Part shown: in pieces, positions 22,221 through 33,839 of the stretch
Position numbering within the stretch: the first letter of the stretch is position 1
Layout of the letters: each line of letters starts with the position of its first letter
Assembly (NCBI GenBank): GCA_951640165.1
Contig: OX621234.1
Coordinates: 10,049,001-10,113,000, forward strand
Length of the DNA: 64,000 nucleotides
Origin: Pseudoips prasinana
Lineage: Eukaryota; Arthropoda; Insecta; Lepidoptera; Nolidae
Direction of reading: 5' to 3'
The notes under the pieces: model-generated
The model's input: only the letters and a program-made list of their open reading frames with translations
Database searches by the model: none
What the model was told of the DNA's origin: nothing
Made by a program: the position numbers and the translations under genes

Positions 22221-23710
22221 TTTGTATAGCGAAGCTTTAATTCTAATTATTTAAAAATAATGTCATCCTGGTTGAATTTTGGTAATGGCGGCCAGCCTCA
22301 ATGGATAATTGTTTTCGTTCGGTACAGTGCCTGAGTGTGGGTACACAGGTACACACAACAGGTACATGGTATATTCCCTCAATAGCTAAGACGACCGGAA
22401 AATTGTCTCTCCGAGGCATGGGGGTGTTGCACTACCAATATTAAGACTCATATATATAAATGACTAGCTGTGCCCCGCGGTGTTACTCGCGTTAAATTTT
22501 ATAATTTTTCTTTGCTATATACCTCACGGAGCCCGAGACCTTTCCTACGAATGCAAAACCGTGGATATCGGTTCGTGCGTTCTGGAGTTATAGTGTCAGG
22601 AAGGAAAACCCGACTTATTTTTATATAGTAGATTGAATACAAATATTAGGTTTATTCAAAATAGAGGTTTAAAAGTTTACTAGGAAATTTCAAAGATATC
22701 ATTTTCAGGAATTTTGTATATTGTTCATAACAAAAAAGTCAATAAGTATTGGAATAAGACTTTTAAAATGGTTATGGATAAAGGCGATATCATAAACCTG
22801 GTTTAGTAAATACTGCTGAAAATTCATTAACCAATTAAATTAACCTATAATTTTAAACGTATCAGGGCTACAATATCTTTTTATATTATTCAAAATTATG
22901 TTAGTAACACATTTATTTCTAAATAACGGCTTTCTATATTCATGGATATGATCCTGTCGTGAATAGCAGAATAATTATTTTATCGTAAAAATTTATTTCT
23001 GAAGTTAGTTAGCTTACGATGTTGTTAGTTTAGTCACACATTATGTTTAGAAGTCTTTCTTGATGGTAATAATGGAGCATGATAGTTTTGCGTGTGTGTA
23101 TATAAGTGGCGAATTTTGTAGACTTTTAAACCAGATTTTGATATGAAATATTGTGTATTGAAGTGAGTTCTTAAAAATATGAATTTTACAATGGGACCCA
23201 ATATAAAGACACCTTTAAAAAATCCAGTATCTTCTTCTGAGATATCTAATTTAATAGACAAGTAGGAAGAATAATAATGAAGTAGAAATTCTGTTAATAG
23301 TGAGTTAAAGTACAAGTGGAACAGAGCGTTAACGTCAGCTGTTAGAAAAACAAATAAATGATACTGGATAGAGAAAAATGTTAAGCTCTACACCGACAAT
23401 TACGCGCGGTTGGGAGGCAGCAGACTCTCACCGGTTAATAAGTGATCAGTAAGGTTAAGCACCTGGTTATTCAGTCTATAGATGGATGAACTCCAACGTG
23501 GTTTGAATATTGAGCACCTACGTGGTTCTGAGGGCACCAAGGGCAAAAAAGGAGAGATTCTCCGTTCGATCCTTATTGCTTTTTCGTCTATGACTGACGT
23601 TTCAGAAAGTTTCAGAAAGACGTTCTTAAGTGTTAAACTTTTCGAATTATATGTACATTTTATATATATTGAAAAAGCTTCATGCTCACTCACAGTGGAT
23701 ATGTATAGTA
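22221..23710 (+). repeat. Array unit, segment between cores 4 and 5
   Basis: Non-core parts of the unit: the 'ggcaatggcggccagcc' block, a TATATAAATG-containing end, a short repeat inserted at 22463, then 'tttattcaaaatagagg' (22650) and the 'acgttaag/tgaactccaacgtgg' block near 23480-23540. No coding sequence. Confidence 0.65.
22463..22633 (+). mobile_element. Short lepidopteran repeat (ACTAGCTGTGCCCCGCGG to TAGTAGAT)
   Basis: Same 5' end as the pair at 15.4-15.8 kb and a TAGAT-type 3' end. It is inserted between 'tatatataaatg' and 'ttgaataca', which are adjacent in other units. Confidence 0.75.
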
Positions 23711-24180
23711 ACTCTGACCCCGCCCTACCATGTGGTGAATTCGCCAAATCTGTTTATTATTTGTTACACTGGTTTAGTTTCAACCCTCCGCAAAACATCA
23801 CTTAAATTCGCGAATATTGACATAAATCTTAATCATTTGATATTAGAAAATATTCTTTCTTCGAATAAAATAAGGTTTTATGTCCTAATTTAACTCGATT
23901 ATGCTGTTTTATGTTATAATTTTAATCCAAACCGTTATACAGAGACATTTCTGTCCGCAAATTTCAGAAGCCACAACTCCAAAAACGAAGTCAATATAAA
24001 CTGCATCCAAAATTGAACTGAAAACCATTGCTTTACAACACCAATTTGTCGAACGCCGTGAAGGTACTTAAATCGTTACGTATTTTCAATTTCTTCATTT
24101 TGCTCCTACTAGTTTATGGATACCTAGTATTATCATAAAAACATCGTTCGATCGTACCTGGGGTTGAATGAACTTTGTTT
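23711..24180 (+). repeat. Array unit core, copy 5
   Basis: Complete; E-box changed to CATGTGG. Confidence 0.85.
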
Positions 24181-25330
24181 TTAGAGTAGCGCAGTAAAAT
24201 TTTCTTTTTGTAACAAATGTTGTATTGTCTGATAAATTATTGATCATATCTTGATTAATCATTCTTTTTAGTTTGAAAATAGTCAAAGAAAAGTGTTCTA
24301 AAAGAGTTCTGTATGATGACCGTTTCTTGTGTAATTTGAGAAGGTTATTTGTAACTGAAGAATTTGAGATAGCAGAATTATAGATTGTAATTTTTTTGGC
24401 CATTGTATATAACATCGTAACATTCCAAACAAAAATGGCATGCTCCAGTTTGACTTTATGAGTAACTTGTATAGTAATAAATTTTTTTTTTATAATATAA
24501 AATTTTTGATTTTTTAAGTAGGTAAGTTACAGTTCCGTCTCAAGAAGCCTTAAATTTGCAAACCTATGGCTATAATACGAACAACATGTAACTTTGATTC
24601 AAATAGTACACCCAGATTTTTGATTAAGGGAACTTTGTCTATAGGAGTGCTGCACAGTGAGTTAGTAAATGCACGATATTTTTATTTTTAGTTAATGACA
24701 TAGATTTACATTGAGGCAGACTCAACTGCAGTCTTTTAGCTAGACAATAAGAAAACAGATGGTTTTGATGCAATATAATACAACCATCAAAATAACTATT
24801 TTTTTAAACACTTTAAGGTCGTATGCAAAAAAATTGACAGAATTAATATAATTTATTTATTTACAAGCACATTACACTTTTAATTTCTATTAGATTATTT
24901 TTTTCTATTCTTAAGTAGTATTATGGTTAATTTTGTTTTTGAAAGTGTTCATATATGCCTGATCAAAATATGTATACCAAATAAGTATCTTCAGACGGCG
25001 ACGGCACAAAACATTACAATAAAATTAATTTTATCAACAATATTTTAGTAAGATAAAAAGTAATCATTTGTTGTATGTTAAATTGTGTGTTGCTCAGATA
25101 ATCAGTTTGAAAATACTCAGTAAATAGCGGCTCTGAACGAAAAAAATACTAAGCACGTTTTAGTCCGGCTCGCACGTGAAGAATTCCTTTGGAATTTTCA
25201 TAATTATGTAATAAAATCTACTTTTTAAAGACTTAAGTTCCAATAACTTTCGTTAATATTACACTTTTCGAATTATATTAACATTATATATAGATTGAAG
25301 AGTGACATTCACAGTCGGCATATATAATAA
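24181..25330 (+). repeat. Array segment with LINE-derived piece
   Basis: Non-core unit sequence. It carries the LINE fragment listed separately and then 'cagataatcagtttgaaaa' and 'acgtgaagaattcctttgg' words, which recur at 27.3 and 45.8 kb. Confidence 0.6.
24540..24785 (-). pseudogene. Small LINE reverse transcriptase fragment
   Basis: Read in reverse, it gives RT-palm-like 'LQLSLPQCKSMSLTKNKN' followed after an indel by 'PLIKNLGVLFESKL', the motif preceding the thumb. The same fragment recurs at about 33590-33680, 43320-43400 and 55960-56050, always within array sequence, so it was part of an ancestral unit. Confidence 0.55.
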
Positions 25331-25793
25331 CTCCGCCCCTCGCCCTACCACGTGGTAAATTTCCTAGATCTGTTTATTATTTGTTACACTAGTTTAGTAT
25401 CAATCCTTAGCAAAACATCACGTAAAATCGCGAATATTGGCATTAATTCTAATGATTTCATATTCAAACATATTCATACTTCTAATAAAATTGGATTTTA
25501 AGTTTTACACCAATATGGTGTTTTATGTTATAACTTTACTCCAAACCGTTATACAGAGACATCTCTGTCGGCAAATTCACAGGCCGCAACTCCAAAAACT
25601 AAGTCAATATTAACTGCATTCTATATTGAACTGAAAACCATTGCTTGGAAACCCAATTTGTCGAACGCCGTAAAGGTACTTAGAACGTTACGTATTTTCA
25701 AGTCCTTCATTTTGCACCTAGTAGTTTCTGGTTTCCTAATATTGTCATACGAACATCGTTCGATTCTTTTTGAGGTTGATTGAACTTTCTTTC
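25331..25793 (+). repeat. Array unit core, copy 6
   Basis: Complete with CACGTGG. The SINE follows directly at its 3' end. Confidence 0.88.
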
Positions 25794-25794
25794 G

Positions 25795-25965
25795 GACATT
25801 TTTAACAGCTCCATTTAGTGGTTAACTCACATGAGGCCTGATAACGCGAGGATTGTGGGTTCGATTCCCACCCGCACTTAAATTTATACAATTATTTTTA
25901 AAGATATCTCTCCTTTTAGTTCAGCATGTTAAAAATGCTAAAAGTAATAAATGAAATCAAAGTAA
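25795..25965 (+). mobile_element. tRNA-like SINE, copy S2
   Basis: Begins 'gacatttttaacagctcc' directly after 'gaactttctttc'. T-arm B-box 'ggttcgattccc' at about 25859. The body 'gttaaaaatgctaaaagtaataaa' follows. Same insertion site as S3, S4, S6, S7 and S9. Confidence 0.75.
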
Positions 25966-26196
25966 CATAAATGGAAATTAGAAAAAAATTAAACTATTAT
26001 TTTAGAAGTATTCAAAAAATGTACTGTCTTTATATCTGTAGTGTAGTTCAATTCATTATTTTAAACATGCTAATTTTGGCAAAGGCGACCAGCCTCATTG
26101 TAGAATTGTTGCCCGGCACGGTGCCTAAGTGTGTTCGGAAACACAGGTATTATCTCTTTTCATATATATTCTCTATTCCTAAAACATAATAATATT

Positions 26197-26830
26197 AGGT
26201 TGGGGATAAAGTATTTCCGCATTATATTATGTATGAACTCGTCATAAAATCTCTTTGGCTATATATTTGTATCTGACTGGTTTTGGTATCATTATATGTT
26301 TAAATTTTAAAGAACATGATAATTCCAAATTCAAATTAGGAAAATGTGTGATATTCATTTGTTTCTCGTACTGTCAAGATGAGTGAATCTAATTAAGAAA
26401 TTCGATACATTTTAAAATTTTACTACAATAAGGTAAAAATGCAACGAAAGGTGCGAAAAAAAAAGCGATGTTATGGACCTAGTATTTGTGAGAGTAGCAC
26501 TCATTTGGTTTAAGCGTTTTCAATCCGGAAATTTTCATCTCAAAGATACACGTCGCCCTGGTCGCCCTATTACGGATAAAATAGATGCCAATTTTTGAAA
26601 AAGTGGAGCTAGATCGGCATATCATAGCTAGCATAGCTGAAGAACTGGGAATTGACCACAAAACAGGTTTGGCGCATTTTTACGCAATTAACGTATGACC
26701 ACCTCCGCGTCACACGGCGTACTAATAGGCGATTTAAGAAGGTACGCAAAGAGACAGGAGGTGGAGATAGCTAGAAGTACATGAACACAAGAATCGCAAT
26801 AGGCGCGTCGTCGAGCCGACGAATGTTTAG
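26197..26830 (+). pseudogene. Degraded mariner element, 5' part
   Basis: Starts with a mariner-type terminus ('ttaggttggggataaagta') and a 5' UTR ending at an ATG near 26379. Broken frames then give transposase N-terminal words: 'FQSGNFHLKD', 'GRPITDK', and 'DRHIIASIAEELGIDHKT', the helix-turn-helix region. The catalytic half and 3' terminus are missing. It is a different subfamily from the intact mariners in this window. Confidence 0.75.
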
Positions 26831-27480
26831 TTATCTAGGGTTAAAGATGTCTTGTTTTCAGTTTTGCTAGTTTAAAATGCTCAAGTAGTAAATGAATTTA
26901 CAGTTAATAATAAAAAAAGCTATGATATAAGATGGATTCATAAAAATAACTTTCGAGGTTTATGCCGCGCTGTACAAAATTATTTATCAAAAGTTATATC
27001 ATCATTTTTTTTTCTGTCCGTTACAGTACCTAAATGTGTACGCAAACATAGGTATAATTTCTATTCCCCCACTAGCTAAGACACGCTAAGGGATATGTTT
27101 ACGAAATTATACACCATTTTTTTAAGTATTTTCAACGGCACGAAACTGTAGAGTATAAATAAATTTTATCAACAATAATTTATTAAGATAAAAAATTGTA
27201 ATACTTAATTAGTACTAGAACTTTTATCGTGTTTGTTACCCAGATAATCAGTTAGAAAATCCTCAATAAACATCGGCTTTGAACGAAAACAAACTAAGTA
27301 AGTTTGAGTCCGACTCGCACGTGAAGAATTCCTTTGGAATTTTATTATGTATAATACAGTACTTATCAAAGAGTAAAGTTCCAGTAACGTTCGTAAATTT
27401 TACACTTTTCGAATTAAATTTACATTTTATATGTAGATTAAAGAGCTACATATATATTTACAGTGGCGATATATAATAAG
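26831..27480 (+). repeat. Array segment
   Basis: SINE 3'-body remnant ('gtctagttttgctagtttaaaatgctcaag' type) without tRNA head, then unit words 'agctaagacacgctaaggg' and 'cagataatcagttag'. No gene. Confidence 0.55.
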
Positions 27481-27595
27481 TCCGCCCATCCCCCTACCAC
27501 GTGGTGAATTTTCCAGATCTGTTTATTATTGTTTACACTGGTTTAGTATCAACCCCCAGCAAAACATCACGTAAAATTGCGAATATTGGCGTTTA
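27481..27595 (+). repeat. Array unit core, copy 7, left part
   Basis: GC patch with CACGTGG to 'gcgaatattgg'. The core resumes near 28600. Confidence 0.8.
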
Positions 27596-28599
27596 TAATG
27601 ATTGATGAAATAATGAAATTTATTCAGCACTTGGGTATTAACATACACTTGTACTTGTCAAGTTCACAATGGAGTACATAAACATAGTCGAATACAGTAT
27701 AAAAATTACAAAAATATAATTAGTCTAAAAAAATTAATCTATTATTTTGAAATTTAGTTGTACAATATTAAAATTAAAGAATTGAAGGCAATGAGCATTT
27801 GGCTAGCGCAGAAGGCTCTTAACCAGTAGCTTAAATTAAACAATTAATACCCGAGGCCACCCTTTTAGGGTTCGGGCCACAGCTCAGGGGGCCGCTGAAG
27901 CAAATGGACAGAATTCTAAGAGAGGGTGTGATCAGTTGCACGGGATCACCAATGACGTGTTAAGGGGCCAAAGCGCTGAGGAGCCTACCCTAGCTAACCT
28001 GCGGCTTTCTTTAGCTACCTAGGTGGACGACCCGGAGAAGAAAGCCACAAAGTAACTCCAGGCTTGCTTTTTTCGTCTTCTTTTGCTTTTTGTTTTCGAT
28101 CTTTTTTTTTAAATCATGTATTTTCTTACATTGTGATGGGCGTTATGTAGGCTAATGCACGCACAAAACCGTTGTCATCTAATGAATCAATAAAAAAAAA
28201 TGTAAGATACTAAACAATAACATTAAATTTCACTCAAGCAATTAGAATAAGCTCTTGCTAGATGAGAAAACGGTGGGTACATCCGCGTACATTTACAAAA
28301 TTAACAAGTCACACGAAGTCAACCAGAGGCAACGACTGTATGAAAAAATAAAATATTATGAGTACCCCAACAGCAGTTCGACCAGTTACCGCAAGCAGCA
28401 CCCGTTCACGAGTATGACTTGAGGGCCAGCCATCGCCTCCCTCGCCATATTAGAGGGAAGGAAACGACCCGACCCACAACGCCACCGCAAGCATTAACAC
28501 ACAATGGGAGCATGACGAACTTACAACGGGTAGTTCATGTTGAACTCGTTAACAGCCTTTGGCCGAACAGCGTTTGACATGTTCGAGATAATATAATGA
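27596..28599. mobile_element. Unidentified 1-kb insertion in a unit core
   Basis: It replaces about 100 bp of the core between 'gcgaatattgg' and 'gctactatgctg'. It is more GC-rich than the array in two stretches (27790-28070 and 28370-28580), with no frame of note. 'aataatgaaatttattcagcac' at its left end could be the complement of a poly-A-type LINE tail, which would make it a minus-strand LINE 3' end, but I recognise no coding motif. Confidence 0.45.
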
Positions 28600-28902
28600 C
28601 GCTACTATGCTGTTTTATGTTATAATTTTACTCCAAACCATTATAAAGAGACATTGTTTCGGAAACTGTACAGGCCGCATCTCCAAAAACTCAATATTAA
28701 CTATCAAAAGTCAATATTAATTGAATTCGACATTGAACTGAAAACTGTTGCTTGAAAACCCAATTTGTCGACCGCCGTAAAGGTACTTCGTTACGTATTT
28801 TCAAGTTCTTCACTTAGCACCTAGTAGGTACTTAGTTTCTGGTTTCCTAGTATTATCATACGAACATCGTTTGATCGTTCCTGAGGTTGATTGAACCTTT
28901 AT
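28600..28902 (+). repeat. Array unit core, copy 7, right part
   Basis: From 'gctactatgctgttttatg' to 'gattgaaccttt', with a small internal duplication ('caatattaac..caatattaatt', 28700-28725). Confidence 0.82.
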
Positions 28903-28903
28903 T

Positions 28904-29130
28904 CAGACATTTTTAACAGCTCCGACGAGCGGTTAACGCACATGGGGCCAGATACTCCGAGGACTGTGGGTGCGTTTCCCTTCCGCACTTAAATTTACAC
29001 AATTCATTTTAAAGATGTCTGAAACTCTTTTCAGTTCAGCATGTTTAAAATGCTAAAAGTAATTAATTAAATCATAGTTAATTGAATTGAAATAAAAAAG
29101 AAAAAATACTATGATTTTGGAAGTATTCAG
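28904..29130 (+). mobile_element. tRNA-like SINE, copy S3
   Basis: Head 'cagacatttttaacagctcc', anticodon-type stem GGGG/CCCC slightly eroded, B-box changed to 'gggtgcgtttcc'. The body is shared with S2. Confidence 0.72.
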
Positions 29131-30820
29131 TTCTTTTATTTTTGTAGTGTAGTTCAATTTATTATTTTAAACATGATAATTTTGGCAATTGGCGATGGCA
29201 GCCAGCCCCATTTGAGAATTGTTTGCTGCCCGGCACGGTGCCTAAGTGTGTTCGGAAACATATGTATTATCTCTATTCGCTATTCCTAAAACATAATAAT
29301 GTATGCTCTATACCTTCTCAAAACATCGACATTCTCATCGAACGATCAAGTGAAACAACTACCTATGTTAGTGCAATTATAAACCTTTTTTTGTAAGCAT
29401 TTTAGACTTCAACTGTACTAAACTTTGCAATAACTACAAATAACTTTTTTCAACAATATTAAATAAATAAAAAGCTAAGTGTGTTGCCAACCTTTAAGAT
29501 AAATGAATAAACAGTTTATTTCCAACCAAAATTTATATCAACGTTTTTAGTTTGATAAAAGTGTATGAAATATGGAATGATAATATCAGACGCAATACGC
29601 CAACAGAAGGACAACGGCCTCTCCCTAAATATCTACACAACTGCTGATTTTCCTCTACCCACACTCATCGGCTTCCCTCACAAGGTCATCGGGATATCTT
29701 GATCAGGCTGCGTCTTCCGGTTCGTGTTCACCACTCGTAAATCTTTCAGCCCAAGCGGCTGGGTTGGTTTTACAAGCTATGTGCTCTGCCCACTGCCATT
29801 TCAGCTACGGAATTCTTTTGGGCTATATGGTATCACATTTGAATAAATATAAACTAACTGTTTTATTGAAAATTCTTACTCAGCTGAGGGTTAGTTTAAA
29901 GAGATATAAAATTTTAAAATGAAAATTCAAAGATATCATTGTCAGCAGTAATGATTATTATTAATTACGACCAAAGCCAATACATTTTGCGTTATGTCTT
30001 TAGTTATGGACAAAGGCATTATGGAAAAACCTTTTTAAGTGCAGCTGAAAATATTATTCATGGTAAATTAGGCTCAACAGGGGTGGGATGTCTATTTATA
30101 TAAAATGGAGTCGTGTTAGTTACACAATTTATAACTAAAACAAACAACTGGACAGATTTGATAGCATGGCATATGTGACCCTCATCAATAGCAGATTAAT
30201 TATAAACACATAAAATATTTTTGAAGTTTATGCTACTATATTATTAGTTTACTCATACATTTTGTATAGAAGTATTTTTTGATGGCTAAAATGGTACTTA
30301 AAGTGTTGCGCGTGTGTGTTAAGTGACGATACAATAACGTTGTAGGTTTTAAACCCAATATTGATAAGAAAGGTTGGGCGTGAGGGATCAAGTGAGCTAC
30401 TTCAAAAAATTAATTCACAATGGGACCCGATAGGTTGCTCTGCTAAATAAATTCAGGTGTTTCTTCCGAGACATCTAGTTTAATTGAGTTTAATAGAGAA
30501 GAAGGAAGAAAAATAATGGACAAGATAACGCTGTTAGTCGTGACTTACTACCACGGAAGTGTACCAAAATTTGGTCAGGCGTATATTAGATCAATATAAG
30601 AACACCATTTTGTTGCCGCCGTAACAAGTTACTTACGCAATAAAAAAACAAAGACCACGATGGAGAGTCACCCTTCCTAGAAGAAAGTTTGCAGAACAAC
30701 TGGAGCAGAGTGATAGCGTCCGCTGTTAAAAAAAAAATAAAGGATACGGCACTATTATGTTTACATTTATATATACATTGATAAAGCCACAATCTCACTT
30801 ACAGTTGGTCAATATAATAA
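29131..30820 (+). repeat. Array unit, long-form non-core segment
   Basis: The longest clean example of the non-core part. It includes an RTE-like scrap (29590-29830), the 'gatatcattgtcagcag' segment (29930), the 'tttactcatacattttgtatag' segment (30250), the 'gtgttgcgcgtgtgtgttaag' segment (30303) and the approach to core 8. No conserved frame runs through it. Confidence 0.7.
29590..29830 (-). pseudogene. RTE-type LINE 3' fragment, copy 2
   Basis: Same 'ctgcgtcttccgg..gctatgtgc..cactgccatttcagct' block as at 15.3, 39.1 and 47.4 kb. Coding is only recognisable by comparison with the 39-kb copy. Confidence 0.5.
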
Positions 30821-31277
30821 CTCCGCCCGTCGCCCTACCGCGTGGTCAATTTGTCATATCTGTTTATTATTTGTTCCACTGGTTTAGTATCATCCTTTAG
30901 CGAAACATCACTTAAAATCGCGTATATTGACATAAAGCCTAATCATTTAATATTAAAACTTATTCATTCTTTGAATAAAATTAGGTTTTAAGTCATAATT
31001 TTACACGACTATGCTGTTTTATGTTATAATTTTACTTCAAACCGCCATACAAAGACATCTCTGTGCGCAATTTCACAAGCCGCAACTAAATCAATATAAA
31101 CTGCATTCGATATTGAACTGAAGACCATTGCTTTAAAACCCAATTTGTCGAACGCCGTAAAGGTACTTAAAACGGTACGTATTTCCAAGTTATTCATTTT
31201 GCCCCTACTAGTTTATGGGTTCCTAGTATTATCATACTCACATCGTCAGAACTTTCTTGTGGTTGAATGAATTTTTA
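30821..31277 (+). repeat. Array unit core, copy 8
   Basis: Complete; E-box is CGCGTGG. Lacks the downstream SINE. Confidence 0.87.
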
Positions 31278-32320
31278 TTATTTTTTTAGCGAAGTTTAAT
31301 AGTCATTATTTAAAAATAAGGTCATCATGGTTGAATTTTGGCATTAGAGGCCAACCTGGATCTAGATTTTTTTTTCTTCTTTTTTTTCTTTCGGTACAGC
31401 CTGAGTGTGTGTGAAACACACGCAAAATCTCTATTCCCACATTAGCTAAGACACGCTAATGGGCTACACGATCCTAAGACGACCGGAAATCGTCTCTCTG
31501 AGGCACGAGGGTGTGGCACTGCCAATATTAAGACTCATATATATAAATGTTTGAATAAAACTGTTTGGTTTATTCTAATTAGAGGTATAAAGAAATCAGT
31601 TCAGTAAAAAAGAGGTTTAGTTTCAGGAGTATTGAATATTATTAATACAATCAAAGTCAATAAATATAAGACTTTTAAAATGGTTATCGATACTTGCAAT
31701 ATCGCAAACCTTTTTATGTACTGCTGCTACTATATTATTAGTTTAGTCATATATTTTGTATAACAGTCCTTTTTTGATGGTATAAATGGGTCATAATAGT
31801 GTAGCACGTAAATGGCGATACAATAATTTAAAACAAAGTTGAAGTTTTTAAACCCAATTTTGACACGCCAAATTGTGGGTTCAAGGGAGTGCCTTCAAAA
31901 TTTTAATTTTATAGTAGGGCCCGATATATATGTAGCAATGTTTAAAAAATTCCAGTACATTCTTCCGAGATATTTAATTTAATAGACAAGAAGGAAGAAA
32001 ATATGGTCAGTCTATGGATGGGTGAACTCCAAAGAAATCTTTACCTTTGATTGTTGAGCTTGTCCATGCTACTGAGGGCACGTTAAACCGTTGGTATCGG
32101 CTGTAGTTTGTAAGCTAAGTAAAGTTAGGGGTAGACTTGAATATTGGATGGATCGCAAAAAAGATAATGATTCTCAGTTTGATCCTTATTGTTCTTTCAT
32201 CTATAATAGGCTAATGTTTCAGTAACATTCATAAGTATTAAACTTTTCGAATTATAGTGACTTTTTATATGTATGTATAGAAAAAGCTATATACTCACTT
32301 ACAGTAGGTATATTCAGTAA
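31278..32320 (+). repeat. Array unit, segment between cores 8 and 9
   Basis: Unit segments in order: 'gccaacctgg', 'gaggcacgagggtgtggcac', 'tttggtttattc', 'ttagtcatatattttg', and the 'gagggcacgttaaaccgttggtatcgg' block (32070-32100). Non-coding. Confidence 0.65.
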
Positions 32321-32779
32321 CTCCGCCCTACGTAGTGAACTTCCCAGATCTGTTTATTATTTGTTACCCTGGTTTTGTTTCAACACTCCGCGAAACATCA
32401 CTTTAAACCTCGAATATTGATATAAAGCCTAATCATATAATATTAAAACATATTCATACTTTGAATAAAATTTGGTTTTATGTCATAATTTTACACGACT
32501 ATTCTGTTTTATGTTATAATTTTACTCCAAACCAGTTATACAGAGACCTCTCTGCCCAAAACTTCACATGCCACAACTCTAGAAACTAAGTCAATAAAAA
32601 TAGCATTCGATATTGAACTGAAAACTGTTGCTTTAAAACTCAAGTTGTCAAACACCGTATTGGTACTTAAAACGTTACAAATTTCATGTTCTTCATTTTG
32701 CCCTTACCAGTTTATGGGTTCCTGGTATTATCAAACGAACATCGTTCGATCGCTCCTGAGGTTGAATGAACTTTCTTTC
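32321..32779 (+). repeat. Array unit core, copy 9
   Basis: Belongs to a subtype in which the GC patch is shortened to 'ctccgccctacgtagtg' and the E-box is lost. Copies 12, 15 and 17 are of the same subtype. Confidence 0.86.
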
Positions 32780-33085
32780 AGGCATCTTTAATCGCTCCGC
32801 GAAACGGTTAAGGCAAAAAGGGCCAGATACCTCGTGGATCGTGGGTTCGATTCACAACCGCACGTAAATTTATACAATTTATTTTTAAAGATAATAATAA
32901 TAGCTTTATTTATTCTCTCACACAGAAAATACATGAAAAATGTCTTATAAACTAATTAATTCATTAATGCTATCTGTAACTTGTTTTCAGTTTAGCATCT
33001 TAAAAATGCTAAAAGTAATAAATAAGATCATAGATTATTACAAAAACGATGGTTTAAGAAAGATTTAAAAAATTAACTTTCTTTG
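32780..33085 (+). mobile_element. tRNA-like SINE, copy S4, with nested LINE tail
   Basis: Head 'aatcgctccgcgaaacggttaagg', B-box 'ggttcgattcac', body to 'gatggtttaagaaagat'. The flanking words 'aactttcttt' occur before (about 32769) and after (about 33080) the SINE, a likely 10-bp target-site duplication. An 84-bp LINE tail is nested inside. Confidence 0.8.
32887..32970 (-). mobile_element. Very short LINE 3' tail (LINE-2 family)
   Basis: (AAT)n followed by 'tttatttattctctcacacag', the reverse complement of the last 60-70 bp of LINE-2 with several substitutions. An extreme 5' truncation, nested in S4. Confidence 0.7.
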
Positions 33086-33687
33086 TTAAGCTTAATTATA
33101 TTTTTTTAAATAATGTAATACTGGTTGAATTCTGGCAATGTCGGCCAGCCTCAATCAAGAATTGTTGTCTGCCCAGTATCGTGCCTGAGTGTGTGCGCAA
33201 ACACACATATTATCTCTACTCCCTCATAAGTTAAGACACGCTAAGGGCCACCTAATACGACCGGAATCATCTCTCTGAGGCACGGAGGTCTGAAGATACC
33301 TACCAATGTTTATACTGATATATACAAATGATTGATCAAGATACATTATCCTTAGTTTGAGAGTAGTCAAAGTAAAATTATCTAAAAGGGTTTTGTATAA
33401 TGACTGTTTCTTGAGGAATTTATAATTTAGAAATTATAGATATTTACGTTGTACTACAGTACAATATGTTTCAATTGGTCATGGTGTTAATCGTAAATGG
33501 ATTCTAATTACATATGGCCTACTCCAAATTGGAGTTTATGAGTCACTTGTATTGAAATAAGAATACTTTAGAGCGAGGAAGTAAATACGCGAAATTTTTA
33601 ATTTTGTTAAATGATATAGATTTACATTGAGGCAGACTCAACTCCAGTTGATTAGCCAGACAATAAGCAGAGAGACGATTTGTGTTC
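33086..33687 (+). repeat. Array segment left of the mag-like element
   Basis: The 'ggcaatgtcggccagcc' block, 'gaggcacggagg', and the LINE RT scrap also seen at 24.6 kb (33590-33680). Ends in the target duplication TGTTC (33683-33687). Confidence 0.65.
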
Positions 33688-33773
33688 TGATACGTCAATG
33701 AAAGGCCGGAGCTAGCTTCTGACTGGTTTATTTATTCAATACCGCCACCAACATAATTATGACAAACGTCACA
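33688..33773 (-). repeat. 3' LTR of the mag-like element
   Basis: 86 bp. Differs from the other LTR by one base ('gactggttta' here, 'gactgtttta' there). Confidence 0.93.
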
Positions 33774-33790
33774 TCATCCCTCTTCTTAGT
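33774..33790 (-). promoter_or_regulatory. Polypurine tract of the mag-like element
   Basis: Minus strand reads 'aagaagagggatga' directly before the 3' LTR, the position and composition needed to prime plus-strand DNA synthesis. Confidence 0.75.
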
Positions 33791-33839
33791 CCAATGGATG
33801 CAACTTAAATTAAACTAAACCTTAACTTAATGCATTAAA

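Noticed and set aside
23400..23893. Overlapping frames of 87-115 codons on both strands
   Set aside because: They sit in array sequence that is broken by stops in other copies, so no frame is conserved between units.
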